Source: Actinoplanes lobatus (GTDB lineage Bacteria > Actinomycetota > Actinomycetes > Mycobacteriales > Micromonosporaceae). Taken from it: 64,000 nucleotides of DNA. The translations under genes were made by a program, and so were the position numbers. The stretch is from contig NZ_JACHNC010000001.1 in assembly GCF_014205215.1 (NCBI RefSeq), positions 7,436,501-7,500,500 of the forward strand, written 5' to 3'. The first letter of the stretch is position 1; each line of letters opens with the position of its first letter. Below the pieces are notes generated by a model. The model was given only the letters and a program-made list of their open reading frames with translations, was not told the origin of the DNA and did no database searches. Below are positions 25,502 through 32,531 of this stretch, piece after piece.

Positions 25502-26281
25502 ATGCGACGTACGCCGGAACAGCGGGCCCGGGACGCGCTGCGCGCCCACGCACCCGACCAGGCACTTGTCCGGCTCGGGTCCGGGCTGGACAACACGGCC
25601 TTTCTCGCCGGCGATCTGGTTCTGCGGGTGGCCGGCGGGCATGACGTCCGGCGTGAGGCGGAACTGCTTTCCCGCGTACGCCCGCGGGTGTCGCTGCCCG
25701 TGCCCGAGATCCGGTTCGCCGACGAGGAAGCCGGGGTGCTCGCCTATCCGCTGCTGCCCGGCCGGCCGCTGCTGGGACGGCCCGCCGGGCCCGGGCTCGC
25801 ATCCGCGATCGGCCGGTTCCTGCGGGAACTGCACGCCATCGACGTGGCCGGACCGGTCGAACCCGCGGAGCCGGGGGAGTGGCTGGAGGATCTCGACGGG
25901 CCGCCCGGCCTGCTGCGGATCCTGCGGGAATCGGTGCCGGCGGCCGGCGAACGGCTGGTGCTCGCCCATGCCGACCTCGGCGCGGAGCACCTGCTGGAAC
26001 ACGACGGCCGCATCACCGGTGTGATCGACTGGACGGATGCGGCCGTCACCGACCCGGCCCTCGACTTCGCGCGCCTCTACCGTGACTTCGGCGCCGGGTT
26101 TCTCGCCGGGGTGGCCGATGCCTACGGGCCGCTGCCGGACCGGGATCGCATCGTGTTCTTCGCTCGGTGCGCCGCGCTGGAGGACCTGGCCTACGGCCAC
26201 GAACCGTACGTTCGCGCCGCCCGGAACAGCCTCACCTGGCTCTTCCCCGGAACGTCGCTGCCCACGACACCGTCAGCCTGA
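25502..26281 (+). CDS. APH-family phosphotransferase
   Basis: The 259-residue protein has an aminoglycoside phosphotransferase/choline-kinase-type fold. It has an N-terminal lobe with VRLGSGLDNTAFLAGDLVLR, the catalytic loop LVLAHADLGAEHLLEHDGRI (HxD) and the metal-binding TGVIDWTDAAVTDPALDFAR. The usual Asn four residues after the catalytic Asp is replaced (HADLGAEHLL), which also occurs in other actinobacterial members. The ATG at 25502 follows the deaminase gene by 16 bases, so it may be read from the same transcript. The substrate could be an antibiotic, a small metabolite or something linked to the toxin island. It converges with the RNA ligase gene, with 5 bases between the stops. Confidence 0.85.
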   Translation: MRRTPEQRARDALRAHAPDQALVRLGSGLDNTAFLAGDLVLRVAGGHDVRREAELLSRVRPRVSLPVPEIRFADEEAGVLAYPLLPGRPLLGRPAGPGLASAIGRFLRELHAIDVAGPVEPAEPGEWLEDLDGPPGLLRILRESVPAAGERLVLAHADLGAEHLLEHDGRITGVIDWTDAAVTDPALDFARLYRDFGAGFLAGVADAYGPLPDRDRIVFFARCAALEDLAYGHEPYVRAARNSLTWLFPGTSLPTTPSA

Positions 26282-26286
26282 CGTGA

Positions 26287-27072
26287 TCACCGGCTGTTCG
26301 CCCGGCGCTTGAGGGTCCGTTGGTAGTCCTGGAAGCGGGCCTTCGCGATCACCGACCGGTCAGCGGTCCGCAGCACCAGGCCCTCGGCCGCGCCCAGACC
26401 GGACTCGTCCAGCGCCACCAACGTGCGGGGCAGCCGTTCGCCGAGGAACGCGTGCATGCCCTCGACGTCGGACGGCAGCTCGCCGGGGTCGACGGTGAAC
26501 AGTCGCGGTGTCAGCTCCAGACCGGTGGCCGCGGCCGCCTCCCCCAGCTCCCGCTCGCCGAGGAACGTCTGACCCTGCTCGTCGCGCCACCGGGAGATCC
26601 GCTGGGGTGGCCACGTCAGCTTCTCCGCCCAGTCGTCGAGCACGGCGACGTCGAACAGCCGCCAGCCGGCGCCGCCCCTGGTCGAGTACTGCTTGGCCTG
26701 CCCGCCGATCCTGCCGCCGTAGAGTTCCAGGTAGAACACCCGGATCGTGTCGGCGCGGGTGCCGGCCAGGGCATCGGCGAGCGGGCGCAGATTGTCCACG
26801 ATGCCCAGGGCCGGGTTGCCGATCAGGTCACCCCGCGCGTAGAGCAGCTCCTCCCGCGAGCCGAGCAGGTAGCCACCGTCCGGCAGCAGGATGACCCGCG
26901 AGTTGCTGCCGTCGACCTTCTCGGTCCCGATCACCGGCCCGGGGAATACCGTCACCTGCTCGGTGAGGCCACCGTTGCGCGGATCCAGCTCGTGATAGGT
27001 CGGGATCGACGGGTACTTGGTCAGCGAGTTGAGCGCGGCCAGATCAACGGCCCGAATGTCGAAGCCCGTCAT
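26287..27072 (-). CDS. RNA ligase family protein (Rnl2-like)
   Basis: The 261-residue protein is an ATP-dependent nucleotidyltransferase. Motif I IGTEKVDGSNSRVI carries the predicted adenylylated Lys52. Motif III-like IRVFYLELYGGRI, motif IV GAAEGLVLRTADR and motif V IAKARFQDYQRTL are all present in the right order. The length is that of a minimal ligase core without a large C-terminal extension. RNA ligases of this class join or repair broken RNA ends. It sits alone on the minus strand next to the RNase-type toxin island. Whether it repairs toxin-cut RNA is an inference. Confidence 0.88.
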   Translation of the reverse strand: MTGFDIRAVDLAALNSLTKYPSIPTYHELDPRNGGLTEQVTVFPGPVIGTEKVDGSNSRVILLPDGGYLLGSREELLYARGDLIGNPALGIVDNLRPLADALAGTRADTIRVFYLELYGGRIGGQAKQYSTRGGAGWRLFDVAVLDDWAEKLTWPPQRISRWRDEQGQTFLGERELGEAAAATGLELTPRLFTVDPGELPSDVEGMHAFLGERLPRTLVALDESGLGAAEGLVLRTADRSVIAKARFQDYQRTLKRRANSR

Positions 27073-27163
27073 TTCTCCCCCAGGAACGCGGTGCGTGATG
27101 CCGACGATCGTGGCAGCGTCCCCGACGGCGAGCGACCGAGTTTCGCGCCTCAGGTGATGTTCA

Positions 27164-28138
27164 CTATGGGGACAGCAGGATGCGGCCGGTGTGAGAGCGG
27201 GCCTCGATGAGCTCGTGGGCGGTCGCGGCGCGGGTGAGTGGGAGGTCCGCGTGCACGGTGGTGCTCAGATGGCCCGCCGCGAACAGGCCGGTGATCTCGT
27301 CCATCTCCTGACGTGCCAGGTCCGGGGCCGTACGGCGCCAGGCGGTGAGGTTGAAGCCGACAACGGATCGCAGTGCGAAGAGTTTGGCGACGGGTATCTG
27401 TTCCAGTTCTCCGGTTGCGGCTCCATAGACCACGGCGCGGCCGAAGGGTGCGAGGAGATCGAGGCTGGATTGCAGGACCGGGCCACCGACCGCGTCGAGG
27501 ACGACGTCGACACCACCCGGGGCCGCCGCGCGAACCTGGTCGGGCCAGTCCGGTTGCGCGTAGTCGATGGCGACGTCGGCGCCGACGCTGTGGACGAAGT
27601 CGAGCTTGTGTGCTGATCGGGCAGTGCCGATGACGGTGCCCGCGCCGAGAAACCTGGCGAGTTGCACGGCGAGATGCCCGATCCCGCCGGCCGCGGCATG
27701 GATCAGGACGGTGTCGCCGGGGTTCAGCTGTGCGGCGCGCAGGATCCGCAGCGCCACCGGGGCGCTCATCGCGAGCATGCTGGCGTCGCCGGAATCGAGG
27801 TGGTCGGGGACGGCGGCGAGCCATGACGCTTCCGCGACCACGTAGTCCGCGTACGCGTCCTCAGCGAGCGCGGCGACCCGTCGGCCCGCCAGCCGCGGGT
27901 CCACGCCGGGACCCACTCGGGCGACGGTGCCGACGACGTCACCGGTCGGGCGGCCGGGCAGAGGCCGTTGGAAGATGCTGCCGCTGCCGGGCCCGCGGCG
28001 GAACCGGGTGTCGGCGAAGTTGACGCCGATCGCCTCGACTCGCAGCAGTACCTGTCCTGCCTGCGGAACCGGCTGGTCGGCATCCTCGACGGTCAGCACC
28101 TCCGGCCCGCCGTACTCGTAGTACCGAACGCGTCGCAC
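27164..28138 (-). CDS. Quinone oxidoreductase-like (MDR) alcohol dehydrogenase
   Basis: The 324-residue protein has the medium-chain dehydrogenase/reductase fold: an N-terminal GroES-like domain (VRYYEYGGPEVLTVEDADQP; EAIGVNFADTRFRRGPG) and a Rossmann domain with GDTVLIHAAAGGIGHLAVQL. No catalytic or structural zinc cysteines are seen, so it belongs to the quinone-reductase branch. It is divergent from a TetR gene, with 83 bases and two dyads between, and is probably repressed by that regulator. The substrate is unknown. Confidence 0.9.
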   Translation of the reverse strand: MRRVRYYEYGGPEVLTVEDADQPVPQAGQVLLRVEAIGVNFADTRFRRGPGSGSIFQRPLPGRPTGDVVGTVARVGPGVDPRLAGRRVAALAEDAYADYVVAEASWLAAVPDHLDSGDASMLAMSAPVALRILRAAQLNPGDTVLIHAAAGGIGHLAVQLARFLGAGTVIGTARSAHKLDFVHSVGADVAIDYAQPDWPDQVRAAAPGGVDVVLDAVGGPVLQSSLDLLAPFGRAVVYGAATGELEQIPVAKLFALRSVVGFNLTAWRRTAPDLARQEMDEITGLFAAGHLSTTVHADLPLTRAATAHELIEARSHTGRILLSP

Positions 28139-28158
28139 GGCTACCCCTCGCCTAAAAT

Positions 28159-28181
28159 GGACCGTCAGTCAACTTCGGTCC
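28159..28181. promoter_or_regulatory. Probable TetR half-site pair GGACCG-N11-CGGTCC
   Basis: GGACCG at 28159-28164 and CGGTCC at 28176-28181 form an inverted pair with the same arms as the dyad at 28189-28207. It lies between the oxidoreductase and TetR genes, 21 bases from the oxidoreductase start. Confidence 0.55.
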
Positions 28182-28188
28182 GGACGCT

Positions 28189-28207
28189 ACTGGACCGCCG
28201 GTCCAGT
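28189..28207. promoter_or_regulatory. TetR operator: 9-bp perfect dyad
   Basis: ACTGGACCGCCGGTCCAGT is a perfect inverted repeat around one central base. It lies 14 bases before the TetR start at 28222 and between the divergent genes, so it is the likely operator for autoregulation. Confidence 0.75.
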
Positions 28208-28221
28208 TGTCGAGGTGTGTC

Positions 28222-28815
28222 ATGCCCGAACCCGAACGACTCCGCGCTGACGCGGCCCGCAACCGCGCGGCCATCCTGCGCGCCACCGAAGAGATGCTGG
28301 CCCGCCATCACCCACGCCAGATCTCGATGGAACAGGTGGCCGCGGCGGCCGGCGTCGGCAAGGGCACCGTGTTCCACCGCTTCGGCAGCCGGTACGGGCT
28401 CATGCGCGCCCTCATGCAGGAACGCGCGCAAGACCTGCAGATCGCGATCACCACCGGCCCGCCGCCGCTGGGCCAGGGCGCCCCGCCACGCGCACGACTC
28501 CTGGCATTCCTCACCGCCGTGGTCGAGGTGGTCGCCCGCAACAAGGGCCTGCTCGCCGCCCTCGGCCCCGAGGCGCCTGTCACCACCGCGCCGGAACAGC
28601 AACCACGCGAAGAACATCCGGTCTACCGGTCCTGGCACGGCCACATCAGCCACCTGGTCCACCAGCAACGGCAGGACCTCGACGCGGACATGCTCGCCCA
28701 CGTCCTCCTCGCCACCCTGCACAGCGAACCGATCCTGAACGCACTGGAGCATGGCGACGCAAACCGCCTGGACCGGACTCTGCGCGACGTGGTGACGGGC
28801 CTGCTGCCTGGCTAG
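28222..28815 (+). CDS. TetR/AcrR-family repressor
   Basis: The 197-residue protein starts at ATG 28222, with GAGG 7 bases upstream; the frame is open to a TTG at 28207, which lies inside the operator dyad. It has an N-terminal HTH (NRAAILRATEEMLARHHPRQ, MEQVAAAAGVGKGTVFHRFG) and a helical ligand-binding domain. It probably represses itself and the divergent oxidoreductase by binding the dyads at 28159-28207. Confidence 0.92.
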   Translation: MPEPERLRADAARNRAAILRATEEMLARHHPRQISMEQVAAAAGVGKGTVFHRFGSRYGLMRALMQERAQDLQIAITTGPPPLGQGAPPRARLLAFLTAVVEVVARNKGLLAALGPEAPVTTAPEQQPREEHPVYRSWHGHISHLVHQQRQDLDADMLAHVLLATLHSEPILNALEHGDANRLDRTLRDVVTGLLPG

Positions 28816-28845
28816 CCTCCCGCCACCCGCATGGCGACACGATGC

Positions 28846-29253
28846 CTATGCGGCCCAGAACTGGACGAGGAACTCGGGATCGTCGCCGTCGCCGAAGCGG
28901 CAGGACAGGCGCACGTGCTGGTCGCCCGGACGGGTGAGGGTGAACCCGGGATCGGCCCAGCCGGCGGTCACCTGGTTCAACCGGATCGTCCCGGACGGGC
29001 AGCCGATGGTGACGGCGACGACGTCGTCCCACTCGTGGTCGCCGGCGGGCTCAGCGTCCCACTCCTCCAGGCGCAGGACCGCCTCGTCGTTGTCGAACGG
29101 GGTCTCCACCAGGATCGACGACCGGCCGGCGCGGACCCAGTCGCCCGCCTCGTGCGGGAACGGCAGATCCTCCTCGGCGCCGTCGTCGGCGATGCCGAAG
29201 AGCCGGTGGTCGAGTAGCGTCGTGGTGGTTACCGCTGTCAGCCGGCTGCTCAC
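28846..29253 (-). CDS. Hypothetical protein
   Basis: The 135-residue protein starts at the second of two tandem GTG codons (29253), with AAGGAG 7 bases upstream. The sequence (LTAVTTTTLLDHRLFGIADD, VRAGRSSILVETPFDNDEAV, DVVAVTIGCPSGTIRLNQVT) is acidic and alternates beta-strand-like segments, with no signal peptide or membrane helix. No family was recognised. It is divergent from the DHFR-like gene, with 30 bases between starts. Confidence 0.7.
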   Translation of the reverse strand: MSSRLTAVTTTTLLDHRLFGIADDGAEEDLPFPHEAGDWVRAGRSSILVETPFDNDEAVLRLEEWDAEPAGDHEWDDVVAVTIGCPSGTIRLNQVTAGWADPGFTLTRPGDQHVRLSCRFGDGDDPEFLVQFWAA

Positions 29254-29283
29254 CACCGGTCTCCTTCCGTCCGGGGGGTGGAC

Positions 29284-29835
29284 ATGAACTGTGTGATCGT
29301 CCAGCAATGGGTCTCTGTGGACGGGTTCCTCGCCGGCCCGAACGGGGAGCAGGACGTCTTCGCGGCCGTCCAGGATTTCTCCGCCTCCGAGGCGCACAAC
29401 ATGGCGCTGCTCAAGTCGGTCGACGAGGTGCTGCTGGGGCGGCGCACCTACGAGTCCTTCGCGGCGTTCTGGCCGACGGCGACCGACGAGCCGATGGCCC
29501 GGCAGGTCAACGCACTGTCCAAGACGGTCTGCTCGACCACGCTGACCGAGGCGCCGTGGGGCTCGCACCCGCCGGCCCGTGTCGTCGCGGACGCGGTCGA
29601 GCATGTCCGGTCGCGGCGCGAGCAGCGGTGCCGGACCATCGTGTGGGGCAGCGCGTCGGTGATGCGTGCCCTGTTCGCGGCCGGTGAGGTCGACCAGCTG
29701 GAACTGTTCGTCGCCCCGATCGCGCTGGGTGACGGCACGCCGCTGCTGGAGCGCGGCGACCCTCCGCTCCCGTTGCGGCTGCGGGAGACCGAGACGTGGC
29801 CGGCCGGCGTGGTCCGCATCCGCTACACCACCTGA
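29284..29835 (+). CDS. Dihydrofolate reductase / RibD C-terminal family protein
   Basis: The 183-residue protein starts at ATG 29284, with a G6 run 5 bases upstream; GTG at 29278 is a less likely alternative. It has the family pattern VIVQQWVSVDGFLAGPNGEQ, VDEVLLGRRTYESFAAFWPT, IVWGSASVMRALFAAGEVDQ, ELFVAPIALGDGTPLLERGD. These NADPH-dependent reductase-fold proteins resemble the RibD reductase domain but usually have no riboflavin role when isolated, so the substrate is unknown. Confidence 0.85.
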   Translation: MNCVIVQQWVSVDGFLAGPNGEQDVFAAVQDFSASEAHNMALLKSVDEVLLGRRTYESFAAFWPTATDEPMARQVNALSKTVCSTTLTEAPWGSHPPARVVADAVEHVRSRREQRCRTIVWGSASVMRALFAAGEVDQLELFVAPIALGDGTPLLERGDPPLPLRLRETETWPAGVVRIRYTT

Positions 29836-29849
29836 GCGCCGCGGATCGG

Positions 29850-30506
29850 TCATGGGGCGGTCTCCCGGTCGCGGAGGTGCTCCAGGCCGTCGAGGATCAG
29901 GTCCAGGCCGAAGGTGATGTCCGGATCGCCGGGGTGGTGGCCTTCGGCGACCTGGCGGGTCAGCTCGGCCATGTGCGGATACCGGCCGCCGGCCAGCAGA
30001 TACTCATACGCCGCGGCGGTGTCGGCGTAGTCGGCGGCGGCGATCGGGAAGTTCAGGCGGCGCAGGGTGAAACCGTAGACGTAGCTGTCCATGGTGTTCC
30101 ACGCGTAGTCGGCGAGCCGCCAGGAGAAGCCGGCGCCGCGCAGCACGCCCAGGGTGAAGTCGATGTAGCGCAGCATGGCCGGGCCGGTGTTGGTGCGTGA
30201 CATCAGCAGCGCCGGCGCCCAGGGATGCCGGGTAAGCACGCGGTGGGCGGTCTCGCCGCGGCGGCGCATGGCGGCTTTCCAGTCGCCGGCGTCGCCGGGC
30301 AGGTCGATCTCGTCGACCACCAGGTCGACGATGCCGTCGAGGACGGCCTCCTTGTTGGCGACGTGCCGATACAGCGACATGGCCTCGACGCCCAGCTCGC
30401 GGCCGAGGTGGCGCATCGAGAGCGAGTCGGTGCCCCCGGAGTCGGCCAGCGCCAGGGCGGCCTGGAGCACTCGCCGCGTGCTCAGGGGCTCTCGGGACTT
30501 TGGCAT
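29850..30506 (-). CDS. TetR-family repressor (TetR_C type)
   Basis: The 218-residue protein starts MPKSREPLSTRRVLQAALAL. The ATG at 30506 was chosen because the HTH (LSMRHLGRELGVEAMSLYRH) then sits at the normal distance. The C-terminal part (HPWAPALLMSRTNTGPAMLR, YAWNTMDSYVYGFTLRRLNF) matches the TetR_C domain of tetracycline-repressor-like proteins. It is divergent from an oxidoreductase gene, with a strong dyad at 30561-30584 between them. Confidence 0.9.
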   Translation of the reverse strand: MPKSREPLSTRRVLQAALALADSGGTDSLSMRHLGRELGVEAMSLYRHVANKEAVLDGIVDLVVDEIDLPGDAGDWKAAMRRRGETAHRVLTRHPWAPALLMSRTNTGPAMLRYIDFTLGVLRGAGFSWRLADYAWNTMDSYVYGFTLRRLNFPIAAADYADTAAAYEYLLAGGRYPHMAELTRQVAEGHHPGDPDITFGLDLILDGLEHLRDRETAP

Positions 30507-30560
30507 CTTCTCGTCTCTCCGGCGGGGTTGCGGAACCGCTCGACCATACCGCACCCTTGC

Positions 30561-30584
30561 TTACACCGTAAGCTTACACTGTAA
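30561..30584. promoter_or_regulatory. TetR operator between divergent genes
   Basis: A 24-bp imperfect dyad is centred on the perfect palindrome GTAAGCTTAC (30568-30577), with outer arms TTACA and TGTAA. It is AT-rich compared with its surroundings and lies 17 bases before the oxidoreductase start at 30602. Confidence 0.75.
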
Positions 30585-30601
30585 TCAGGAGATGGAGTGC
30601 G

Positions 30602-31582
30602 ATGAGAGCACTGGTCCAGACCACGTTCGGATCACCCGGCCAGCTCGCGTTGCAGCAGGTCACCGACCCCGTCCCCGGCCCGGGCGACCTGCTCGTGCGG
30701 GTCCACGCGGCCGGGCTCAACGCCGCCGACCGGATGACCCTGCGCGGCGAGCCGTTCGGGATCCGGGCCGTCACCGGCGGCCTGCGAAGACCCCGAGCCG
30801 GATTCGTCGTCGGCCGGGCGCTCGCCGGCCGCGTCGAGGCGGTCGGCGACGACGTCCGTGACCACCGGGCGGGCGACGACGTGCTGGCCGAGACCCCGGC
30901 GGCGATCGGCGAGCTGGTCCGCGTGCCGGCCCGGCTGGCCGCCGCGAAACCCGCCGGCCTCTCCTTCACCGAGGCGGCGGCCCTGCCACTGGCCGGGACG
31001 ACCGCGTTGCAGTCGATCCGGGATGCCGTCGGCGCCCGCGCCGGCCGCCGCGTGCTCATCACCGGAGCCTCCGGCGGCATCGGCACCTTCGCCGTCCAGC
31101 TGGCCGCCGCCCGCGGCGCGATCGTCACCGCCTCCTGCGCCGGGCGCAACGCCGACCTGGTCCGGGCACTCGGCGCCAGCGGCGTCGTCGACTACGAGCG
31201 CCACGAACCACTCGCCGCGCCGGGAGAGGGCTACGACGCGATCTTCGACCTGGCCGGCAACTACACCCTCGCCGAGCTGCGGCGGGCGCTGCGGCCCGGC
31301 GGCATCGTCCTGCTGTCGGTCGGCACCGGCGGCCGTTGGCTCGGCCCGGCCCGGCGCATCCTCACCGGCAAGCTCACCCGCGGCGGCCCGGTGCGAACCC
31401 TGCTGGCCCGCCCCAACCGCGAGGACCTCACCGAGATCGCCGAGATGGCCGCCTCCGGCGAGCTCCGCCCGGTCATCGACCGGGTCTACCCCTTCCCGGA
31501 GGCGGCCGCCGCCCTTCACCACCTGGACCGCGGCCGGGTGGCCGGCAAGATCGTGATCGAGATGACCGGCGACCCGGCCTGA
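30602..31582 (+). CDS. NAD(P)-dependent alcohol dehydrogenase, MDR superfamily
   Basis: The 326-residue protein has a GroES-like N-terminal domain (VTDPVPGPGDLLVRVHAAGL, NAADRMTLRGEPFGIR) and a Rossmann domain with AGRRVLITGASGGIGTFAVQ. The middle GFVVGRALAGRVEAVGDDVR is typical of zinc-independent quinone-reductase relatives. GGAG lies 7 bases before the ATG. It is divergent from and probably controlled by the TetR repressor at 29850. The substrate is unknown. Confidence 0.9.
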   Translation: MRALVQTTFGSPGQLALQQVTDPVPGPGDLLVRVHAAGLNAADRMTLRGEPFGIRAVTGGLRRPRAGFVVGRALAGRVEAVGDDVRDHRAGDDVLAETPAAIGELVRVPARLAAAKPAGLSFTEAAALPLAGTTALQSIRDAVGARAGRRVLITGASGGIGTFAVQLAAARGAIVTASCAGRNADLVRALGASGVVDYERHEPLAAPGEGYDAIFDLAGNYTLAELRRALRPGGIVLLSVGTGGRWLGPARRILTGKLTRGGPVRTLLARPNREDLTEIAEMAASGELRPVIDRVYPFPEAAAALHHLDRGRVAGKIVIEMTGDPA

Positions 31583-31593
31583 TCAACAGCACG

Positions 31594-31628
31594 CCGGCGT
31601 CCCGTACCAGGGTGGTACGGGACGCCGG
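31594..31628. terminator. Bidirectional 15-bp stem-loop terminator
   Basis: Perfect 15-bp arms (31594-31608 and 31614-31628, starting CCGGCGTCCC) with a 5-base loop AGGGT lie between the convergent oxidoreductase and secreted-protein genes, 12 and 11 bases from their stops. Confidence 0.85.
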
Positions 31629-31638
31629 TCCGTGGCCG

Positions 31639-32088
31639 TCAATCGAAGATGTCGACGTTCAGTACCGGGTGCTGGCCTTTCGGCGAGCCGATCGTCGAAC
31701 AGGTGAACTCGTCCGGCGCATCACACGTGAAATCATTCTCGTCCGACGTGTCCGGGTCATTCCAATAGATCACGACATCGCCGTAGTCGGTTTCATAGGT
31801 GACGGTCCCCCCGGTGCCACCTTCGTCCTCGCCCGACGCCGTGCTCATACGGCCGATACCATTGCTTGCTATCGTTTCCGGCGGATATAGAATCCATTCT
31901 CCATCGGTGACCTGCGAATGTGTCAGAACCAGCACCTGACCGGTGCGGTTCTTAACAATGACCTTGGTCGTGTAGTCACCGGGATCAGCCGATGCCACGG
32001 TAGGCAGCCCTGCGGTGAGCGTTCCTGCCGCCAGCGCGGCGGCAGCCATCGCGCGCATACCCGATATACGAAAACGAGGCAGGGTCAT
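31639..32088 (-). CDS. Secreted aegerolysin / ET79-like small protein (paralogue)
   Basis: The 149-residue precursor has the signal peptide RAMAAAALAAGTLTAGLPTV-ASA. ATG 32088 has GGGGA upstream. The mature part TTKVIVKNRTGQVLVLTHSQ, GTGGTVTYETDYGDVVIYWN, DPDTSDENDFTCDAPDEFTC follows the same pattern as the protein at 12184-12624: N-x-T near the start, GTGG-x-x-Y, W-x-(N/D)P, then a cysteine pair. It is much more acidic than its paralogue. The aegerolysin/ET79-like fold is inferred by eye. Confidence 0.65.
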   Translation of the reverse strand: MTLPRFRISGMRAMAAAALAAGTLTAGLPTVASADPGDYTTKVIVKNRTGQVLVLTHSQVTDGEWILYPPETIASNGIGRMSTASGEDEGGTGGTVTYETDYGDVVIYWNDPDTSDENDFTCDAPDEFTCSTIGSPKGQHPVLNVDIFD

Positions 32089-32258
32089 GCTGAAATCCCC
32101 TTCATAAGATCGTGAATACGGAGGCGATAACCGCCGTCCGTGAGTCGATCTCAATTATCCCGTCCCCGCCTCCGGCCGCTCGCCGAATCCGCAGAACCCA
32201 ATTGAGGACGTACGACCCAGAATGCCGTTCCGGCGATGGAGGGACAGACAGGGGAGAG

Positions 32259-32522
32259 CTATGCGAACAAAGCGGCCAGATTACTCAGAGCCATCCGGGT
32301 GCCCAGTTCGTTGTCGGTGGCGGGGATCGTATCCGGGATGTTCTCGTGCACGATCGCCACCTCGGTCCCGCCCGGCACCGCCTCGCGGGCGTCGAACTCG
32401 TGCACCTTGCCGGTCATGCCGGCCGGCACCCGCCACCTCGCGAGCGCCGACGGGTCCAGCAGTGCCCGGTAGACCTCTGCCGGACCGGCGGGCACATGCT
32501 GGGACACGGTCGTCGTGTGCAC
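32259..32522 (-). pseudogene. SRPBCC (AHSA1-like) gene with an internal deletion
   Basis: The 87-codon frame begins like an AHSA1/polyketide-cyclase SRPBCC protein (TVSQHVPAGPAEVYRALLDP, WRVPAGMTGKVHEFDARE). It then jumps directly to the family C-terminus (GGTEVAIVHENIPDTIPATD, NELGTRMALSNLAALFA). About 60 residues of the central beta-sheet expected in this family are missing at the junction (about 32390), without a frameshift. The remaining product could not form the usual helix-grip fold, so the gene is treated as decayed. The deletion is inferred from knowledge of the family. Confidence 0.65.
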
Positions 32523-32531
32523 CCGGCGATC

